DNA of 64,000 nt from Fluctibacter halophilus (GCF_020687825.1 NZ_JAJEWP010000001.1:1706998-1770997), one strand, 5' to 3'. Counted from the stretch's first letter, positions 31,623 to 41,425 are shown. The notes: generated from the letters alone by a model not told the origin. Program-made: numbers and translations.

Positions 31623-33014
31623 CTAGCGGTTTTCAATCGCTGCCAGGGCAGCGTCCAGCTCAATGTCTTGTCCTGATGTTAGCGCAGCTTGGTTTTTTTC
31701 GATAATGATATCCGGTACCACGCCGCCCACCGTTGTATCGCCACTGGGACGCACCAACAAGCGGGTGGCCACATAGGCCCGCAACTGGGAGTGAGGTAAA
31801 TTGAACAAGTTGCCCTGTGCGGTCTGGTTGGCGTAGCCGCCGGTGGTCTGGCCGATCAGCGTGGCAAAGCCGTTATCCTGCAAGGTGGTGGCAAACACAA
31901 TCGCAGCAGAATAGCTCAGCGGACTGACCAATAACCAGGTGTTCCCGCCAAAGCGCCTGCCATTTGCCATGGGCTCCAGCGTCTCATTCCAGGGCTGGCG
32001 GATAATGTCGCCGATATCCCCTTTGTGATCCAGCCACCCACGGTTGTCCGGATTGAGCTTTTCTTTCACTGACGACACCATACTGAATGGCTTATTGGCC
32101 AGGTAACGGGACAGATAGGCCGGCGCATCGGTGTTGCCGCCGGTGTTATCACGGATGTCCACAATCAGGTGCTGAAGTTGATCATCTTGCACACTGGTAA
32201 AGGTCTGGTCGATAAAGGTCTCGAACTGATCCGGATCAGTATCGAAACTGCCGATGTACAGATAACCCACACCGGGCTTCAGCCGTTTGTAGTAGTGCTC
32301 AGCATTGCCTTGGGCACCGGCATCATCGCTTAACTGCCAGTTGTCGCCGGACCGGACCATCAGTGTTGTAGCGCCCTGTTCGTTCGCCAGTTCCAGCGCA
32401 AACTCATCAATAAAGCCAAACACCGACCACAGCATGGGTGCGAAGCGTGCCGCCACGGTATGCTCCCTGAGCAGGCGCGTTTCACCGCCGACATAACGCT
32501 GCGCGGTGTCCATCAGGGTCTCACTGTCTACGCCATTGATCGACAGTACCCGAGTGCCGGCAGCAATGTGCTGCTCACCTTGCTGATACGCGTGTTTAAT
32601 GAACAGGCCGAACGGCGTGCGTTCGAGGTGAAAAGGAAATCCCTGCGCACCGTCACCGACAAGGGCGTTGTATTCCTGATACGGCCAGATCAGAAAACTG
32701 TGACCATCATTGAAATGGTGGGACAGCTGCCCGACCAGGCGAAAAAACGCGACCCGGGTCATCGGCCCGTCGATCTGCTGTTTCAGTTCAGTGGCGGCAG
32801 CCTGCACATCAGCAAGACGGGTGTAGCCGGAAAGATCCGGGTGTCGCAGCAATACGCCTTCTACCAGCGCATCGATATCCGCCCGTAGCTGATCTGCGGG
32901 GATCATCTTATTGACCAACGACGGGTCATCCAATGGCGGGAAAATGTCCAGATGGGAACGGGTACAGCCACTTAGCTGCACCAAACACACCATCAGCAAT
33001 ATCAAACGGTACAT
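31623..33014 (-). CDS. S41-family peptidase lipoprotein
   Basis: 463 residues from the ATG at 33014, which gives a clean lipoprotein signal MYRLILLMVCLVQLSGCTRS; the ORF reaches 33056. After an N-terminal helical region and a PDZ-like segment (GTRVLSINGVDSETL) comes the S41 core: VDIRDNTGGNTDAPAYLSRY, and SPLSYSAAIVFATTLQDNG with the likely nucleophile Ser, then GQTTGGYANQ. C-terminal processing peptidases and tricorn relatives share this fold. Membrane-anchored on the periplasmic side. First gene of a unit with a two-component system. Confidence 0.85.
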   Translation of the reverse strand: MYRLILLMVCLVQLSGCTRSHLDIFPPLDDPSLVNKMIPADQLRADIDALVEGVLLRHPDLSGYTRLADVQAAATELKQQIDGPMTRVAFFRLVGQLSHHFNDGHSFLIWPYQEYNALVGDGAQGFPFHLERTPFGLFIKHAYQQGEQHIAAGTRVLSINGVDSETLMDTAQRYVGGETRLLREHTVAARFAPMLWSVFGFIDEFALELANEQGATTLMVRSGDNWQLSDDAGAQGNAEHYYKRLKPGVGYLYIGSFDTDPDQFETFIDQTFTSVQDDQLQHLIVDIRDNTGGNTDAPAYLSRYLANKPFSMVSSVKEKLNPDNRGWLDHKGDIGDIIRQPWNETLEPMANGRRFGGNTWLLVSPLSYSAAIVFATTLQDNGFATLIGQTTGGYANQTAQGNLFNLPHSQLRAYVATRLLVRPSGDTTVGGVVPDIIIEKNQAALTSGQDIELDAALAAIENR

Positions 33015-33086
33015 AACAACTTCTCCAGTCAGGTTACCGGCAGAAGATTGCCACACCGAATGTGAAGGAATTGTCGAGACGGTGAC

Positions 33087-33581
33087 TCAGTTGGACGTAA
33101 GGTGTTCCCTTTTGTCGGCCAGAAATGCCTGGCCGTCAGCCGATAAACAGCGGTTCGACAGGTAATATTTACCCCGGCCGTGATGCAACAGCCAGCCTTT
33201 TTCAGTGGCTTGGATACGATCGATATCTGTCCACAGCAACTGGCTGTCCACCTGCAACGACTGAGTGCGGACCCCCTGCTCATCAAGGGTCAGGGTAAGA
33301 TCGTGATTGGCGGCCTTGCTGATCATCTGGCGGAACAGCCACCACGACTTGTCAAACCGCACGCTCAGGGCATCCACAATCCCCAACGCAACAAAGAAAG
33401 TGCCCAAATAGCCTGACAGTTCCGGTGGATAGTAAAGCCCTACGCCGATCACCACGAAAATCAGACTTTTCAGGTAGCGACGACCCCGTTGGGTGGTATC
33501 CACGGATTGATCATAGGTTTCACTGAAATGGCTTTTATCCAGCGTATAGGTGGTTGTGTAGTGAAAAGGGGATGTCATCAA
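33087..33581 (-). CDS. YcxB-like membrane protein
   Basis: 164 residues. Two hydrophobic segments near 38-70 (KSLIFVVIGVGLYYP and YLGTFFVALGIVDAL) precede a small beta domain with DLTLTLDEQGVRTQS, LLWTDIDRIQATEKGWLLHHGRGKYYLS. This layout is the YcxB-like family, of unknown function. It is upstream of the S41 peptidase gene by 72 bases and on the same strand. Confidence 0.75.
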   Translation of the reverse strand: MMTSPFHYTTTYTLDKSHFSETYDQSVDTTQRGRRYLKSLIFVVIGVGLYYPPELSGYLGTFFVALGIVDALSVRFDKSWWLFRQMISKAANHDLTLTLDEQGVRTQSLQVDSQLLWTDIDRIQATEKGWLLHHGRGKYYLSNRCLSADGQAFLADKREHLTSN

Positions 33582-33667
33582 CGCGGCTACGGTGGCTCAA
33601 AAAAGCGTAGGATAACAACTGCCCGCCCAAGGACAAAGCATTTCTGGTTGCTGTGCCCCTTGTGTGT

Positions 33668-35011
33668 CTACTCGACTTTGCCCTTGTTGCGCCAGTACAT
33701 GTAACGGGTGGAGTATCCCCAGGCACCGATGGTCAGCAGCGCATAGATTGACACAATAAACACCAGTTGCTGGGGTTGATGCACGTATTCGTAGTAGAAG
33801 ATAAACACGGTACCGGCCAGCAAACACAAAAATGCCAGTGCGGTAACGACTTTCGACGAGCGGGTTAAATGGCGTATTTTGTAATTGGCGAAGGCCATCA
33901 AGGATGACACCACCAAAAACGTCACACTGCCGAACTCCAGGATCACCTGTAAACTGCCCGCCAATACCAGAATGAAGGCCAACAGTGACATGCTGACGAT
34001 GGCAAACACCGGGATCCGATTCACCCGGCGGGCCAGCAACGGCGGGAAATACCCGTCCTGGGCAATCACCGCCATTTGTCGTGACGCGCCGAACACCGTG
34101 CCACTGATGGCGCTGCTGGTCGCCAGCAATGCCCCCAGGATCACCAAGTCTGTTCCCCAATGCCCTAATACATGGGACGCACCGGCCGCCAATGCGTATT
34201 CTTTGTTGTGAATAATGTCCTCAAACGGGATCGCCAGGATGGCGCCAAACGCCATCACCACATAGATCAGGATTGCCAGACCGATGGCAGAGTAAATGGC
34301 GATGGGAATGTTGCGCTCTGGCCTGTCCATTTCGTCAACCGCATTGATCACCAGTTGGAACCCCTCAAATGCGACAAAGGTGATCGATGCCAGAATAAAC
34401 ACCGACAGCACATTCACGGAAGGCTGCGCCTCAAACAGCACTGGCAATGAGGTATTGGCGTTGTTGATCAGAACAAAGGAGATAATGGCCAGGATCACCA
34501 GTTTGGTATACACCATCAAATCTTCAATCTTGCCCATCCCCTTAACACTCCACAGATTGATAACCGTGAACAGCAGGATGACCCCTCCGGCCACGCCCTT
34601 ACGCACCCACTCGTTGTCACCAAAGGCGAACCCGCTGATGGCATAGGACGAAAAGGTATAGGCGTACAATGCCATTGTGCTGATGTAACCGAAAATCACC
34701 CACCAGCCGATCAATGAGGCCGCAAAGGGTGAAGCAGGAAAGGTCTTTTTGAAAAACGAATAGGTGGCGCCCTCATCCTGGTAATACACACCGAGCTTGA
34801 TATAGGAGTACGCCGCAAATGCCGCCAGAATGCCACCAATCAGGATCACCAGCGGGGTGAACACCCCGACCATTGACACCGACACACCGAGGATGGTGAA
34901 GATACCGCCCCCCACCATGCCGCCAAGGGCGATGGCGATCAGTTCCGGTACGCCTAAGTCCCTGCCCCGTTCGCGATGGCACGAGTCATCATCACGTTGA
35001 ATAAAACCCAC
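33668..35011 (-). CDS. APC-superfamily amino acid permease
   Basis: 447 residues with about twelve hydrophobic spans. The N-terminal signature LGVPELIAIALGGMVGGGIF is the substrate-binding span 1 of APC transporters, and FVAFEGFQLVINAVDEMDRPERNIPIAI is the conserved span 6-7 region. It should import an amino acid or polyamine with a cation. Substrate cannot be told. Single gene; the C-terminal half after RHLTRSSKVV contains the last spans. Confidence 0.9.
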   Translation of the reverse strand: MGFIQRDDDSCHRERGRDLGVPELIAIALGGMVGGGIFTILGVSVSMVGVFTPLVILIGGILAAFAAYSYIKLGVYYQDEGATYSFFKKTFPASPFAASLIGWWVIFGYISTMALYAYTFSSYAISGFAFGDNEWVRKGVAGGVILLFTVINLWSVKGMGKIEDLMVYTKLVILAIISFVLINNANTSLPVLFEAQPSVNVLSVFILASITFVAFEGFQLVINAVDEMDRPERNIPIAIYSAIGLAILIYVVMAFGAILAIPFEDIIHNKEYALAAGASHVLGHWGTDLVILGALLATSSAISGTVFGASRQMAVIAQDGYFPPLLARRVNRIPVFAIVSMSLLAFILVLAGSLQVILEFGSVTFLVVSSLMAFANYKIRHLTRSSKVVTALAFLCLLAGTVFIFYYEYVHQPQQLVFIVSIYALLTIGAWGYSTRYMYWRNKGKVE

Positions 35012-35169
35012 CCGTTCTCCCCGTGAAAATCAACGATTCACAACATCAATAAGTATTGGTCCTGATAGTGACTGAGTCGCGGACAGGTTGTAAAGGATCG
35101 AGATCAAAGGATCAGCGAATAGCGGTTGCCTCGATTGTCTAACGATTGCCCCAGCATCACGACTAAACA

Positions 35170-36195
35170 TCACCCGCTTTGGGCAAGGTATGGCAGGATC
35201 TCAGACACTAGCACGCGCAGCGGCACAAACTGTTGCCGTGAATTGAACGCATTGCCAGTGAAAGCCGCCACCACATTCATCGCGGGTATTACCACGATGA
35301 AGTTGCCGCCATTGCCGTGGGCATAGATCAGCCTTGTTGGCGCATCATTTACCGGTACATCCATGATCCACCACAACATACCGTAGCGTTCTTTACGTTC
35401 CGGGACCCGGCTGTGGGGCGCAGTGATCTGCGCAATCCAGTCAGGACTGATAATCTGCTGACTGCCCCAGCGTCCACGATTCAACACCAATACGCCTAAT
35501 TTATGCATGTCATTAAGGCCAATCTTCAGGTGTCCCCCGGTGTCTGTGCCCCCTTCCGGCGTCTGAGCCCAGCTTACATTGTTAATTCCCAGCGGCGTAA
35601 ACAACGTTTCTTGTGCGTATACGGGAATGCTTTTTTGCTGGAGTCCTGCCAATACCTGGCCAGCTGCAATAACATTACCGGTGCAATAACTGAAATGCTC
35701 ACCCGGTACATGAGAAATGGGCAATGATGACCAGAATTTCAGCCAGTCGCCGGTCTGGTACATCTTGTCCTCATGACCCACAGAGGCTTGAATCCAATCG
35801 TCACAAGCCAACCCCGATTGCATGGTAAGCGCATCCCGCAGCGTGATTGATTGCTTGAGCGCACTGTATTGGGATAGCCCGGTCAGTCTGTCTGCAAGCA
35901 GCGTGTGCATCGGCGTGTCCAGTAACGCAGGCGTCGGATATTCGTCCCGATGGCTAAACAACAATGCAGTGATGCTCTTAGTAGCAGATCGAATGTCCAC
36001 CGGACGATTGACCGCCTGCGGTGTTTTTGATGCCAATAGCACCGTCACAGGTTCCCTACCAACCGATACCTTGGCTCCCAACACGTGAGGATAGTCAGCG
36101 CCGGACAAGGCGTGTTCAAGCTCGGCTAACGACGAACCCGCCATTGCCTGTGGTATAAAATTCAACATCATGATGATCACTGCCGTTACACGCAT
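35170..36195 (-). CDS. Beta-lactamase-fold serine hydrolase
   Basis: 341 residues from the ATG at 36195, with AGGAAAG upstream and a signal peptide MRVTAVIIMMLNFIPQAMA directly after it; the ORF reaches 36288. SATK in RSATKSITALLFS provides the SxxK serine, YCTGN the YxN-like motif in altered form (Tyr, then Asn four residues later), and HGNGGN the third motif. The YxN change makes the catalytic assignment less sure than for the protein at 9506. An exported esterase or peptidase is likely. Confidence 0.8.
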   Translation of the reverse strand: MRVTAVIIMMLNFIPQAMAGSSLAELEHALSGADYPHVLGAKVSVGREPVTVLLASKTPQAVNRPVDIRSATKSITALLFSHRDEYPTPALLDTPMHTLLADRLTGLSQYSALKQSITLRDALTMQSGLACDDWIQASVGHEDKMYQTGDWLKFWSSLPISHVPGEHFSYCTGNVIAAGQVLAGLQQKSIPVYAQETLFTPLGINNVSWAQTPEGGTDTGGHLKIGLNDMHKLGVLVLNRGRWGSQQIISPDWIAQITAPHSRVPERKERYGMLWWIMDVPVNDAPTRLIYAHGNGGNFIVVIPAMNVVAAFTGNAFNSRQQFVPLRVLVSEILPYLAQSG

Positions 36196-36416
36196 TGCCA
36201 CTTTCCTACAACCAAGTCCATTATCCATGGGACGCTTTAGTATGGGCAAAGGTTTAAACGCCCCCACAGGAATAACACTCTTCATCAACCATAACCGGCA
36301 TCTGTAAAGCGCTTTTCACACCAATTACGGTGCTGTTGGCATAAAGACCGCACAAAAGGTTTCTACATGGGGTAGTCTTGATCATACCTGCTATTCATCG
36401 CCGAAAAGGACGTCCT

Positions 36417-37418
36417 ATGGCTCATTTCACATCGCGACGTAACCCCGTCAATCCCCTAACACGCGGAGCTTTTCACCTGAGCTACCGTCAGATGGCCGCC
36501 ATTGCCATGGTGTTCGTGTTGGTTGCCTGCTCGGATGAACCGCCTGCCGTTCGCTACGGCAAGCCAACCCCCATGCAGGTTAACGGATCCCCCCTGGAAA
36601 GCCTGTGCGCGATTCAAACGGCCTTTTTACAGCTTAAAACCCCGCTTGAGGAAAGCATCAGCCGAGTGCCGGCCTGGGAAGAAACGCCGATGTTTGCCGC
36701 CACCACCCGCTACCCTGAATTTCATTCAGTGAAACTGGCACCGCACGCACTGGCGTTTGTGCAGCAGCATTCTGTGCCGGAATTGGTGGCAAGCCTATCA
36801 CCCCTTGCTCTTGCGCAAGATACCAGTAAACAGGCATTGACTCTGCTGGCCGGTATTCCCTTTGCCAGCAAAAACGATAAACGACGTCATACCGGCTCAA
36901 TGGCAGATGCACTGATGACCCGCCAACGCGATGCAAACAAAAGCTGGCAACAACAGGTAGGTGGTATTGTCGGTACAGCAGGCCCGTTGTATGCGGGTAA
37001 GTTTTTCCATCACCTATTGACGGATTTGGAGCAGACAGACTACCAGCAAACACTGGAGTACCATATCCGGGTTATCGCCGATGAATTTAGAGCGCTGCCC
37101 TACTCCCCATTGTCGCTGGACGGGCAAGGCAATCACATCATCAACCCTAAGACGATGGATTTTATCAACCGCTTTCGCGCAGACCCTCTGGCCACTGCGG
37201 CAACCCTGCCGCTGGTCAAAGGTCACAGCGGCAGCAAGCAACTTACCCAGCCAGAGGTGGTGATGCTGCTACTGACCGGGGCCGAACACCATGCCGTCAT
37301 CAACGCTTTTCTCAATAAGACGCCTGAAGCTGACGTGATGGCGCTGCGCGCACACTATCAACAAGCTGCAGTAAGCGTCTGTGATGGCGTATTCAGCCAT
37401 GGGCCAATGGCAATGTAA
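36417..37418 (+). CDS. Hypothetical lipoprotein or membrane-anchored protein
   Basis: 333 residues from the ATG at 36417, with AAAGGA 7 bases upstream. The N-terminus is long and basic before the hydrophobic AAIAMVFVLVACSD, whose LVAC is lipobox-like; a start closer to it may be real. The mature part is helical, with two cysteines (ESLCAIQ and VSVCDGV). No family recognised. It lies divergent from the beta-lactamase-fold gene (221-base gap holding no clear element) and convergent with the LytTR gene by 17 bases. Confidence 0.65.
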   Translation: MAHFTSRRNPVNPLTRGAFHLSYRQMAAIAMVFVLVACSDEPPAVRYGKPTPMQVNGSPLESLCAIQTAFLQLKTPLEESISRVPAWEETPMFAATTRYPEFHSVKLAPHALAFVQQHSVPELVASLSPLALAQDTSKQALTLLAGIPFASKNDKRRHTGSMADALMTRQRDANKSWQQQVGGIVGTAGPLYAGKFFHHLLTDLEQTDYQQTLEYHIRVIADEFRALPYSPLSLDGQGNHIINPKTMDFINRFRADPLATAATLPLVKGHSGSKQLTQPEVVMLLLTGAEHHAVINAFLNKTPEADVMALRAHYQQAAVSVCDGVFSHGPMAM

Positions 37419-37435
37419 CAATGCGGGAGTACCTG

Positions 37436-38230
37436 TTACACGGTCAACTCACTGTCTGCAAGGCCCTTGCCTCTTGGCAGCGTGGCACCTTGAATAAACA
37501 CTGACTCAGCACTGAAGGAATCAACGTGCTGCTTGTTGATCACATACGAGCGGTGCAGGCGCAAAAAAGTATCGGGTAATTTGTCGAGGGTCTCTTTGAG
37601 CGACGCATAAACGGTTTTGTGTTCGCCGTTTTTAAGGTGGTATTTGACGTAATTACCCATCCCCTCAACGAACAAAATTTCGTTGCACGGGATCCGGTAA
37701 AAACGCTTGTTGGCTTTGACCGTCACCGAACCCGACAGCGCCTCCGGCTCTTGTGCGGGTTCACTGTGGCGCTCAACCACAGAAATGTACAGCTGGAACA
37801 TTCTGATCGCACCGATCAGCAACACCGTCGTATTGATCAACAAACAACTTCTGAACCAACCGGCGAAGGACACGCTGAAATGCTCCGCCGGTGCCACCAT
37901 CAGGTTCTGGTAGAAAAACACACTGATGAACATCTGCAGACACCCGGCAAACCCGATCAATAACAAATAACCGAGCAAAAACGCCGGGTATCGGCGGGCC
38001 AGTAAAAAGCGCGGGATCAGTAAATACAGCATGCCATATACCGCCATGATACGGACCGGCATAAGAATAAATTCCAGATAGAATGACGCAAATAATCCGC
38101 CGCTTGAACGCACCCAGGTGAGGCTGAAAAGAACGTAATACGCTGTCCAGAAAACGATGTGCGTCAGTATGCGGGACCCGAAAAGGTAAACATGTCCCTG
38201 TTCGGGGTCCCAACGAAAAACATTGACCAC
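37436..38230 (-). CDS. Membrane-bound LytTR transcriptional regulator
   Basis: 264 residues from GTG 38230, preferred because AGGA lies 7 bases upstream; a TTG at 38296 would add 22 residues. Four membrane spans (about 20-145: ILTHIVFWTAYYVLF, PVRIMAVYGMLYLL, LLGYLLLIGFAGCLQ, LLINTTVLLIGAI) are followed by a LytTR DNA-binding domain (about 170-260: NKRFYRIPCNEILFVEGMGN and FLRLHRSYVINKQHV). Such regulators often act on adjacent genes. It is divergent from the PDZ-hydrolase gene, its most likely target. Confidence 0.85.
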   Translation of the reverse strand: MVNVFRWDPEQGHVYLFGSRILTHIVFWTAYYVLFSLTWVRSSGGLFASFYLEFILMPVRIMAVYGMLYLLIPRFLLARRYPAFLLGYLLLIGFAGCLQMFISVFFYQNLMVAPAEHFSVSFAGWFRSCLLINTTVLLIGAIRMFQLYISVVERHSEPAQEPEALSGSVTVKANKRFYRIPCNEILFVEGMGNYVKYHLKNGEHKTVYASLKETLDKLPDTFLRLHRSYVINKQHVDSFSAESVFIQGATLPRGKGLADSELTV

Positions 38231-38379
38231 GATAAATCCTGATTCCACATAGTATGACCAGAGTTTCGCATAAAACCTGCCGTGACGGTAAAGCAAATCG
38301 CTAGTATCTGAGCCGAACCTTCAGGGATCTACGATGAACCTGAAAGTCACGAATCATTTTGAAAAAAGGAACAAAGACG

Positions 38380-39738
38380 ATGATGAAAACGGCGGTTTTA
38401 GTCCTGACTGCATTGTTACCTGTGCTGCTCACAAGCACAACGGCACACTCTCAAACCAGCGACGACACACAAGACCGGCGGGCCCGCTGGCATGCCACGT
38501 TTGAACCTGCCACCCCCACCGGGCGGACAGTGACTTCGTTAATGCCTGAATCAGGCTTAACGCAGGCAGGCATGGCCGTCGGAGACATCTTGTTGGCGGT
38601 TGACGGTGAGGTGATCAGAAACGGCGACCAATGGTGGGACATCACATACAATCTGCGCGCCGACACCCCGGTTTCCTTAACCTATAAGCGTGGCACCACG
38701 TTGCATGACGCCACCATCCGATTCGCGCCGGTTGAGAAAGAACACTATGAAAACTTACAGGTTGAATATGGCTTTTTGCGCTCAGACTACAACCTGCGTC
38801 AGCGCTATATCATCACCTTACCAAAGCAACCCATTCCACAACCGCAACCGGCGATCTTTGTGGTCGGCGGACTGAGCTGCTCCAGTATTGAAATCCTGCC
38901 CGGTCGAACGTCCAACTTTATCCGTACCTTACGGGATCTGGTCATCGGTTCTGGCATGCTGGTGATGCGCATAGAAAAGCCAGGGGTCGGTGACAGCGAG
39001 GGCCGATGCTCGGAAACCGACTTTACCACTGAGCTGAATGGCTATGAGGTGGCACTCAAACAACTGCTTGCCGATCCGCGGGTTGATCGACAACGGGTGA
39101 TTGTATTCGGCTCCAGCATGGGCAGTGCGCTGGCCCCTTATCTGGCCAACAAGTATGCCCTGAATGGCATCATTGCCGATGGCACGTTTTACCGCTCCTG
39201 GTTTGAGCACATGTTGGAAATCGAGCGGCGTATTCTCGCCATGCAAGGCAATGATCAGGCGACCATCTCGGCTAAAATGAATCAGGCCTACATTCCGCTG
39301 TATTACAAGATGTTGATCAATAAGCAGACCTATGCCGAGATCATCGACGAAAATCCGCTGCTCGCCACCTACAATTACCATGGTGCTGACACCATGTACG
39401 GTCGACCGATGGCGTTCTATCACCAGATGCAGGATTTCGATGTGGCTGGCGCCTGGTCACAAGTCTCAATACCCACACGGATTCGTTGGGGCACCAACGA
39501 TTGGATCATGTCGGAATACGACATTGATATGCTGCACCACGAATTGTCACAAAAACAAGGACTGGATGTGCAGGTAGAAAAATTCGATGGGATGGATCAC
39601 TGGTACACCATCCATGACTCACCGGCGACGTCCTTCCTCGGACAGCCGGGCCAATGGGATGAGCGCATCAGCCAACAACTGATAGACTGGGCAAAACAGT
39701 TGAACAAACAAACCAATCCCAGATGGTCGTCTGACTAA
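38380..39738 (+). CDS. Exported alpha/beta hydrolase with PDZ domain
   Basis: 452 residues from the ATG at 38380 (AAAGGA about 9 bases upstream); signal peptide MMKTAVLVLTALLPVLL. An N-terminal PDZ-like domain (about 35-115, LTQAGMAVGDILLAVDGEVI) leads into an alpha/beta hydrolase domain with nucleophile elbow GSSMGS and His in GMDHWYTIHD. The fusion suggests a peptidase or esterase whose PDZ binds a substrate tail. It is followed at once by the DUF5694 gene and faces the LytTR gene. Confidence 0.85.
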   Translation: MMKTAVLVLTALLPVLLTSTTAHSQTSDDTQDRRARWHATFEPATPTGRTVTSLMPESGLTQAGMAVGDILLAVDGEVIRNGDQWWDITYNLRADTPVSLTYKRGTTLHDATIRFAPVEKEHYENLQVEYGFLRSDYNLRQRYIITLPKQPIPQPQPAIFVVGGLSCSSIEILPGRTSNFIRTLRDLVIGSGMLVMRIEKPGVGDSEGRCSETDFTTELNGYEVALKQLLADPRVDRQRVIVFGSSMGSALAPYLANKYALNGIIADGTFYRSWFEHMLEIERRILAMQGNDQATISAKMNQAYIPLYYKMLINKQTYAEIIDENPLLATYNYHGADTMYGRPMAFYHQMQDFDVAGAWSQVSIPTRIRWGTNDWIMSEYDIDMLHHELSQKQGLDVQVEKFDGMDHWYTIHDSPATSFLGQPGQWDERISQQLIDWAKQLNKQTNPRWSSD

Positions 39739-39771
39739 ATGGTCCTTACACCAAAACAGGAGTTAACCGCA

Positions 39772-40626
39772 GTGAATGCACGTTTTTGCTTTGTTTTTTT
39801 CTGTGCGATGAGTTGGCTATCGGGGGTAGCGCAGACCAGCGCGTCAACTGAGCAACTCGATACCCTGGAAGCCCAGCTGAAAAGTTACGACCAGCTGGCC
39901 GATACCTCGGTAATGGTGGTGGGCACGTTGCATTTTTCCGCCTCCGTGCTGACCAAGGACAATCAGGATGCACTACAAGCCCTGGTTACACGGCTCGCCG
40001 ACTACAAACCCACCAAAGTCGTACTGGAGTGGGAACCCAGGCAGCAAGCCATGGTGGACGAACAATACGCAGCCTACCTTAATGGCGCGTTCAGCATCAG
40101 CCAACGGCACAACGAGGTTTATCAACTGGGCTTTCGCCTGGCCAAACATGTTGGTCTTAAACGTCTACACCTGTTTGACGATCAGACGCCCTTTGACGGC
40201 ACCCTGAACGGTTTTACTTTCGATGTGCTAAGCGATTATGCCAAGGCCCACGACAAAGGGTTCTATGACCGTCACGAGGCGCAACTTATTGAAACCTTTG
40301 AGCACAATGAAGCGCTGCTGACTGGTTTGAACCTGTACCAGCAAATCGCACTGAGAAACTCGTCCAGAGCACAGCACATCAACGCCCAGCGCATACACCT
40401 GTATGAAAACCGTATTGGTATTCAGGACAGCTGGCTGGGTCCGGACTGGCTGGGACGCTGGTACCGTCGAAACGTGCGCATGTCGAGCAATGTACTGGCC
40501 TTGGCTGAACCGGGCGACCGTATCCTGATCATTGTCGGTGACAATCACAAGTGGACGCTGGATTATCTGTTTGAACAAATTCCGGAGTTTACGGTTGACT
40601 CCAGTTGGCAGTGGTTGAAGGAGTGA
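39772..40626 (+). CDS. Exported DUF5694-like protein (TraB/EreA-type fold)
   Basis: 284 residues from GTG 39772, with AGGAG 9 bases before it; an ATG at 39739 directly after the previous stop is the alternative. A signal-like N-terminus (RFCFVFFCAMSWLSGVAQ) precedes motifs VVGTLHFSASV, VVLEWEP, RNVRMSSNVLAL and IIVGDNHKWTLDYLFEQ. These match the pattern of DUF5694, related to TraB/PrgY and erythromycin esterase-like proteins, which use Glu and His residues for hydrolysis. Reaction unknown. Likely co-transcribed with the PDZ-hydrolase gene. Confidence 0.78.
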   Translation: MNARFCFVFFCAMSWLSGVAQTSASTEQLDTLEAQLKSYDQLADTSVMVVGTLHFSASVLTKDNQDALQALVTRLADYKPTKVVLEWEPRQQAMVDEQYAAYLNGAFSISQRHNEVYQLGFRLAKHVGLKRLHLFDDQTPFDGTLNGFTFDVLSDYAKAHDKGFYDRHEAQLIETFEHNEALLTGLNLYQQIALRNSSRAQHINAQRIHLYENRIGIQDSWLGPDWLGRWYRRNVRMSSNVLALAEPGDRILIIVGDNHKWTLDYLFEQIPEFTVDSSWQWLKE

Positions 40627-40718
40627 GTCATCAAATGACCGGAAAGTGGACCGTTAACCACATCTGGGTTCAGGGGGCTGGTTTGTGCCAGTAATGGACG
40701 GTGACCCAAGTAAGTTTG

Positions 40719-40756
40719 CTACGAAGAATCGTCATCCTCGCGAAGGCGAGGACCTC
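40719..40756 (+). repeat. REP-like unit, copy 1
   Basis: Flank CTACGAAGAAT plus a hairpin unit with arms CCTCGC/GCGAGG. Arm changes relative to copy 3 are compensatory (TCGC with GCGA), so the palindrome is kept. Confidence 0.75.
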
Positions 40757-40812
40757 CCACATTACCTGACTCACACGAATCAACACGGTTTTGGTTAGTC
40801 ATCGACCCAATG

Positions 40813-40839
40813 GAGATTGCGGCCTTCGCCGCAATGACG
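40813..40839 (-). repeat. REP-like unit, copy 2 (inverted)
   Basis: Reverse complement reads CGTCATTGCGGCGAAGGCCG followed by CAATCTC, the same unit with arms TTGCGG/CCGCAA. Again both arms changed together. Confidence 0.7.
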
Positions 40840-40895
40840 GTAGCTTCTATCAACGCTTCCAAGGTCCACTACTCGCTCTACGCGCTCATATGCAG

Positions 40896-40933
40896 CTACG
40901 AAGAATCGTCATCCCGGCGAAGGCCGGGACCTC
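40896..40933 (+). repeat. REP-like unit, copy 3
   Basis: Same flank as copy 1 followed by CGTCATCCCGGCGAAGGCCG and GGACCTC; arms TCCCGGC and GCCGGGA can form a hairpin. Confidence 0.75.
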
Positions 40934-40960
40934 CTCGCATGTTATCGAGGAAGCAAACGG

Positions 40961-40994
40961 CGTAACAACACGTCCCTGTGGGTGGGTTCCAGCC
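40961..40994 (+). repeat. 34-base direct repeat, copy A
   Basis: Begins CGTAACAACACGTCCCTGTG and ends GGTTCCAGCC; identical to 41286-41319, 325 bases further on. Confidence 0.85.
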
Positions 40995-41285
40995 GGTACT
41001 TTCGGCGTCTCTGTTTTTGTATCATCCAACCTAATACTGAGTAAGTCAGTACGTTGCAGACACGACTTGAAAACGTAGGCGTAACCCATCCCTGGTAACG
41101 CACCCAGCCGGTACTTTGTGCTTTCGGCATCCTGCCCTCAGCAAAAGTCCAGGTCGGGCATCCACTGCCCTCCCGTTCACCACTCAATGAGCTGCACGTT
41201 TTCGCTCATTGCGGGCGTGGTTCACCCTGTCGCGTCGTTGCGCGCCTTTCGGCGTGACGTAGTTTGCGGGTCTCGGAAATATCAA

Positions 41286-41319
41286 CGTAACAACACGTCC
41301 CTGTGGGTGGGTTCCAGCC
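41286..41319 (+). repeat. 34-base direct repeat, copy B
   Basis: Identical to 40961-40994. The sequences after the two copies differ, so the repeat boundary is sharp. Confidence 0.85.
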
Positions 41320-41400
41320 ACATCATCCATGATGTGTCGTGCAGCACTCTCGCCGTAATTACCTATTACGGCTCGCTCGCTTCGCTCACCGTGCTTTACC

Positions 41401-41425
41401 CTTGCGCTAATCGCAGGGCCAGAGC
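41401..41425 (+). repeat. 25-base direct repeat, copy A
   Basis: Begins CTTGCGCTAATCGCAGGGCC and ends AGAGC; identical to 41513-41537. Related AGTCAGACAG-containing stretches lie between the copies. Confidence 0.85.

Noticed and set aside
40791-41187. Short frames on both strands in the repeat island
   Set aside because: They consist of REP units and the 34-base repeat, with no binding site.
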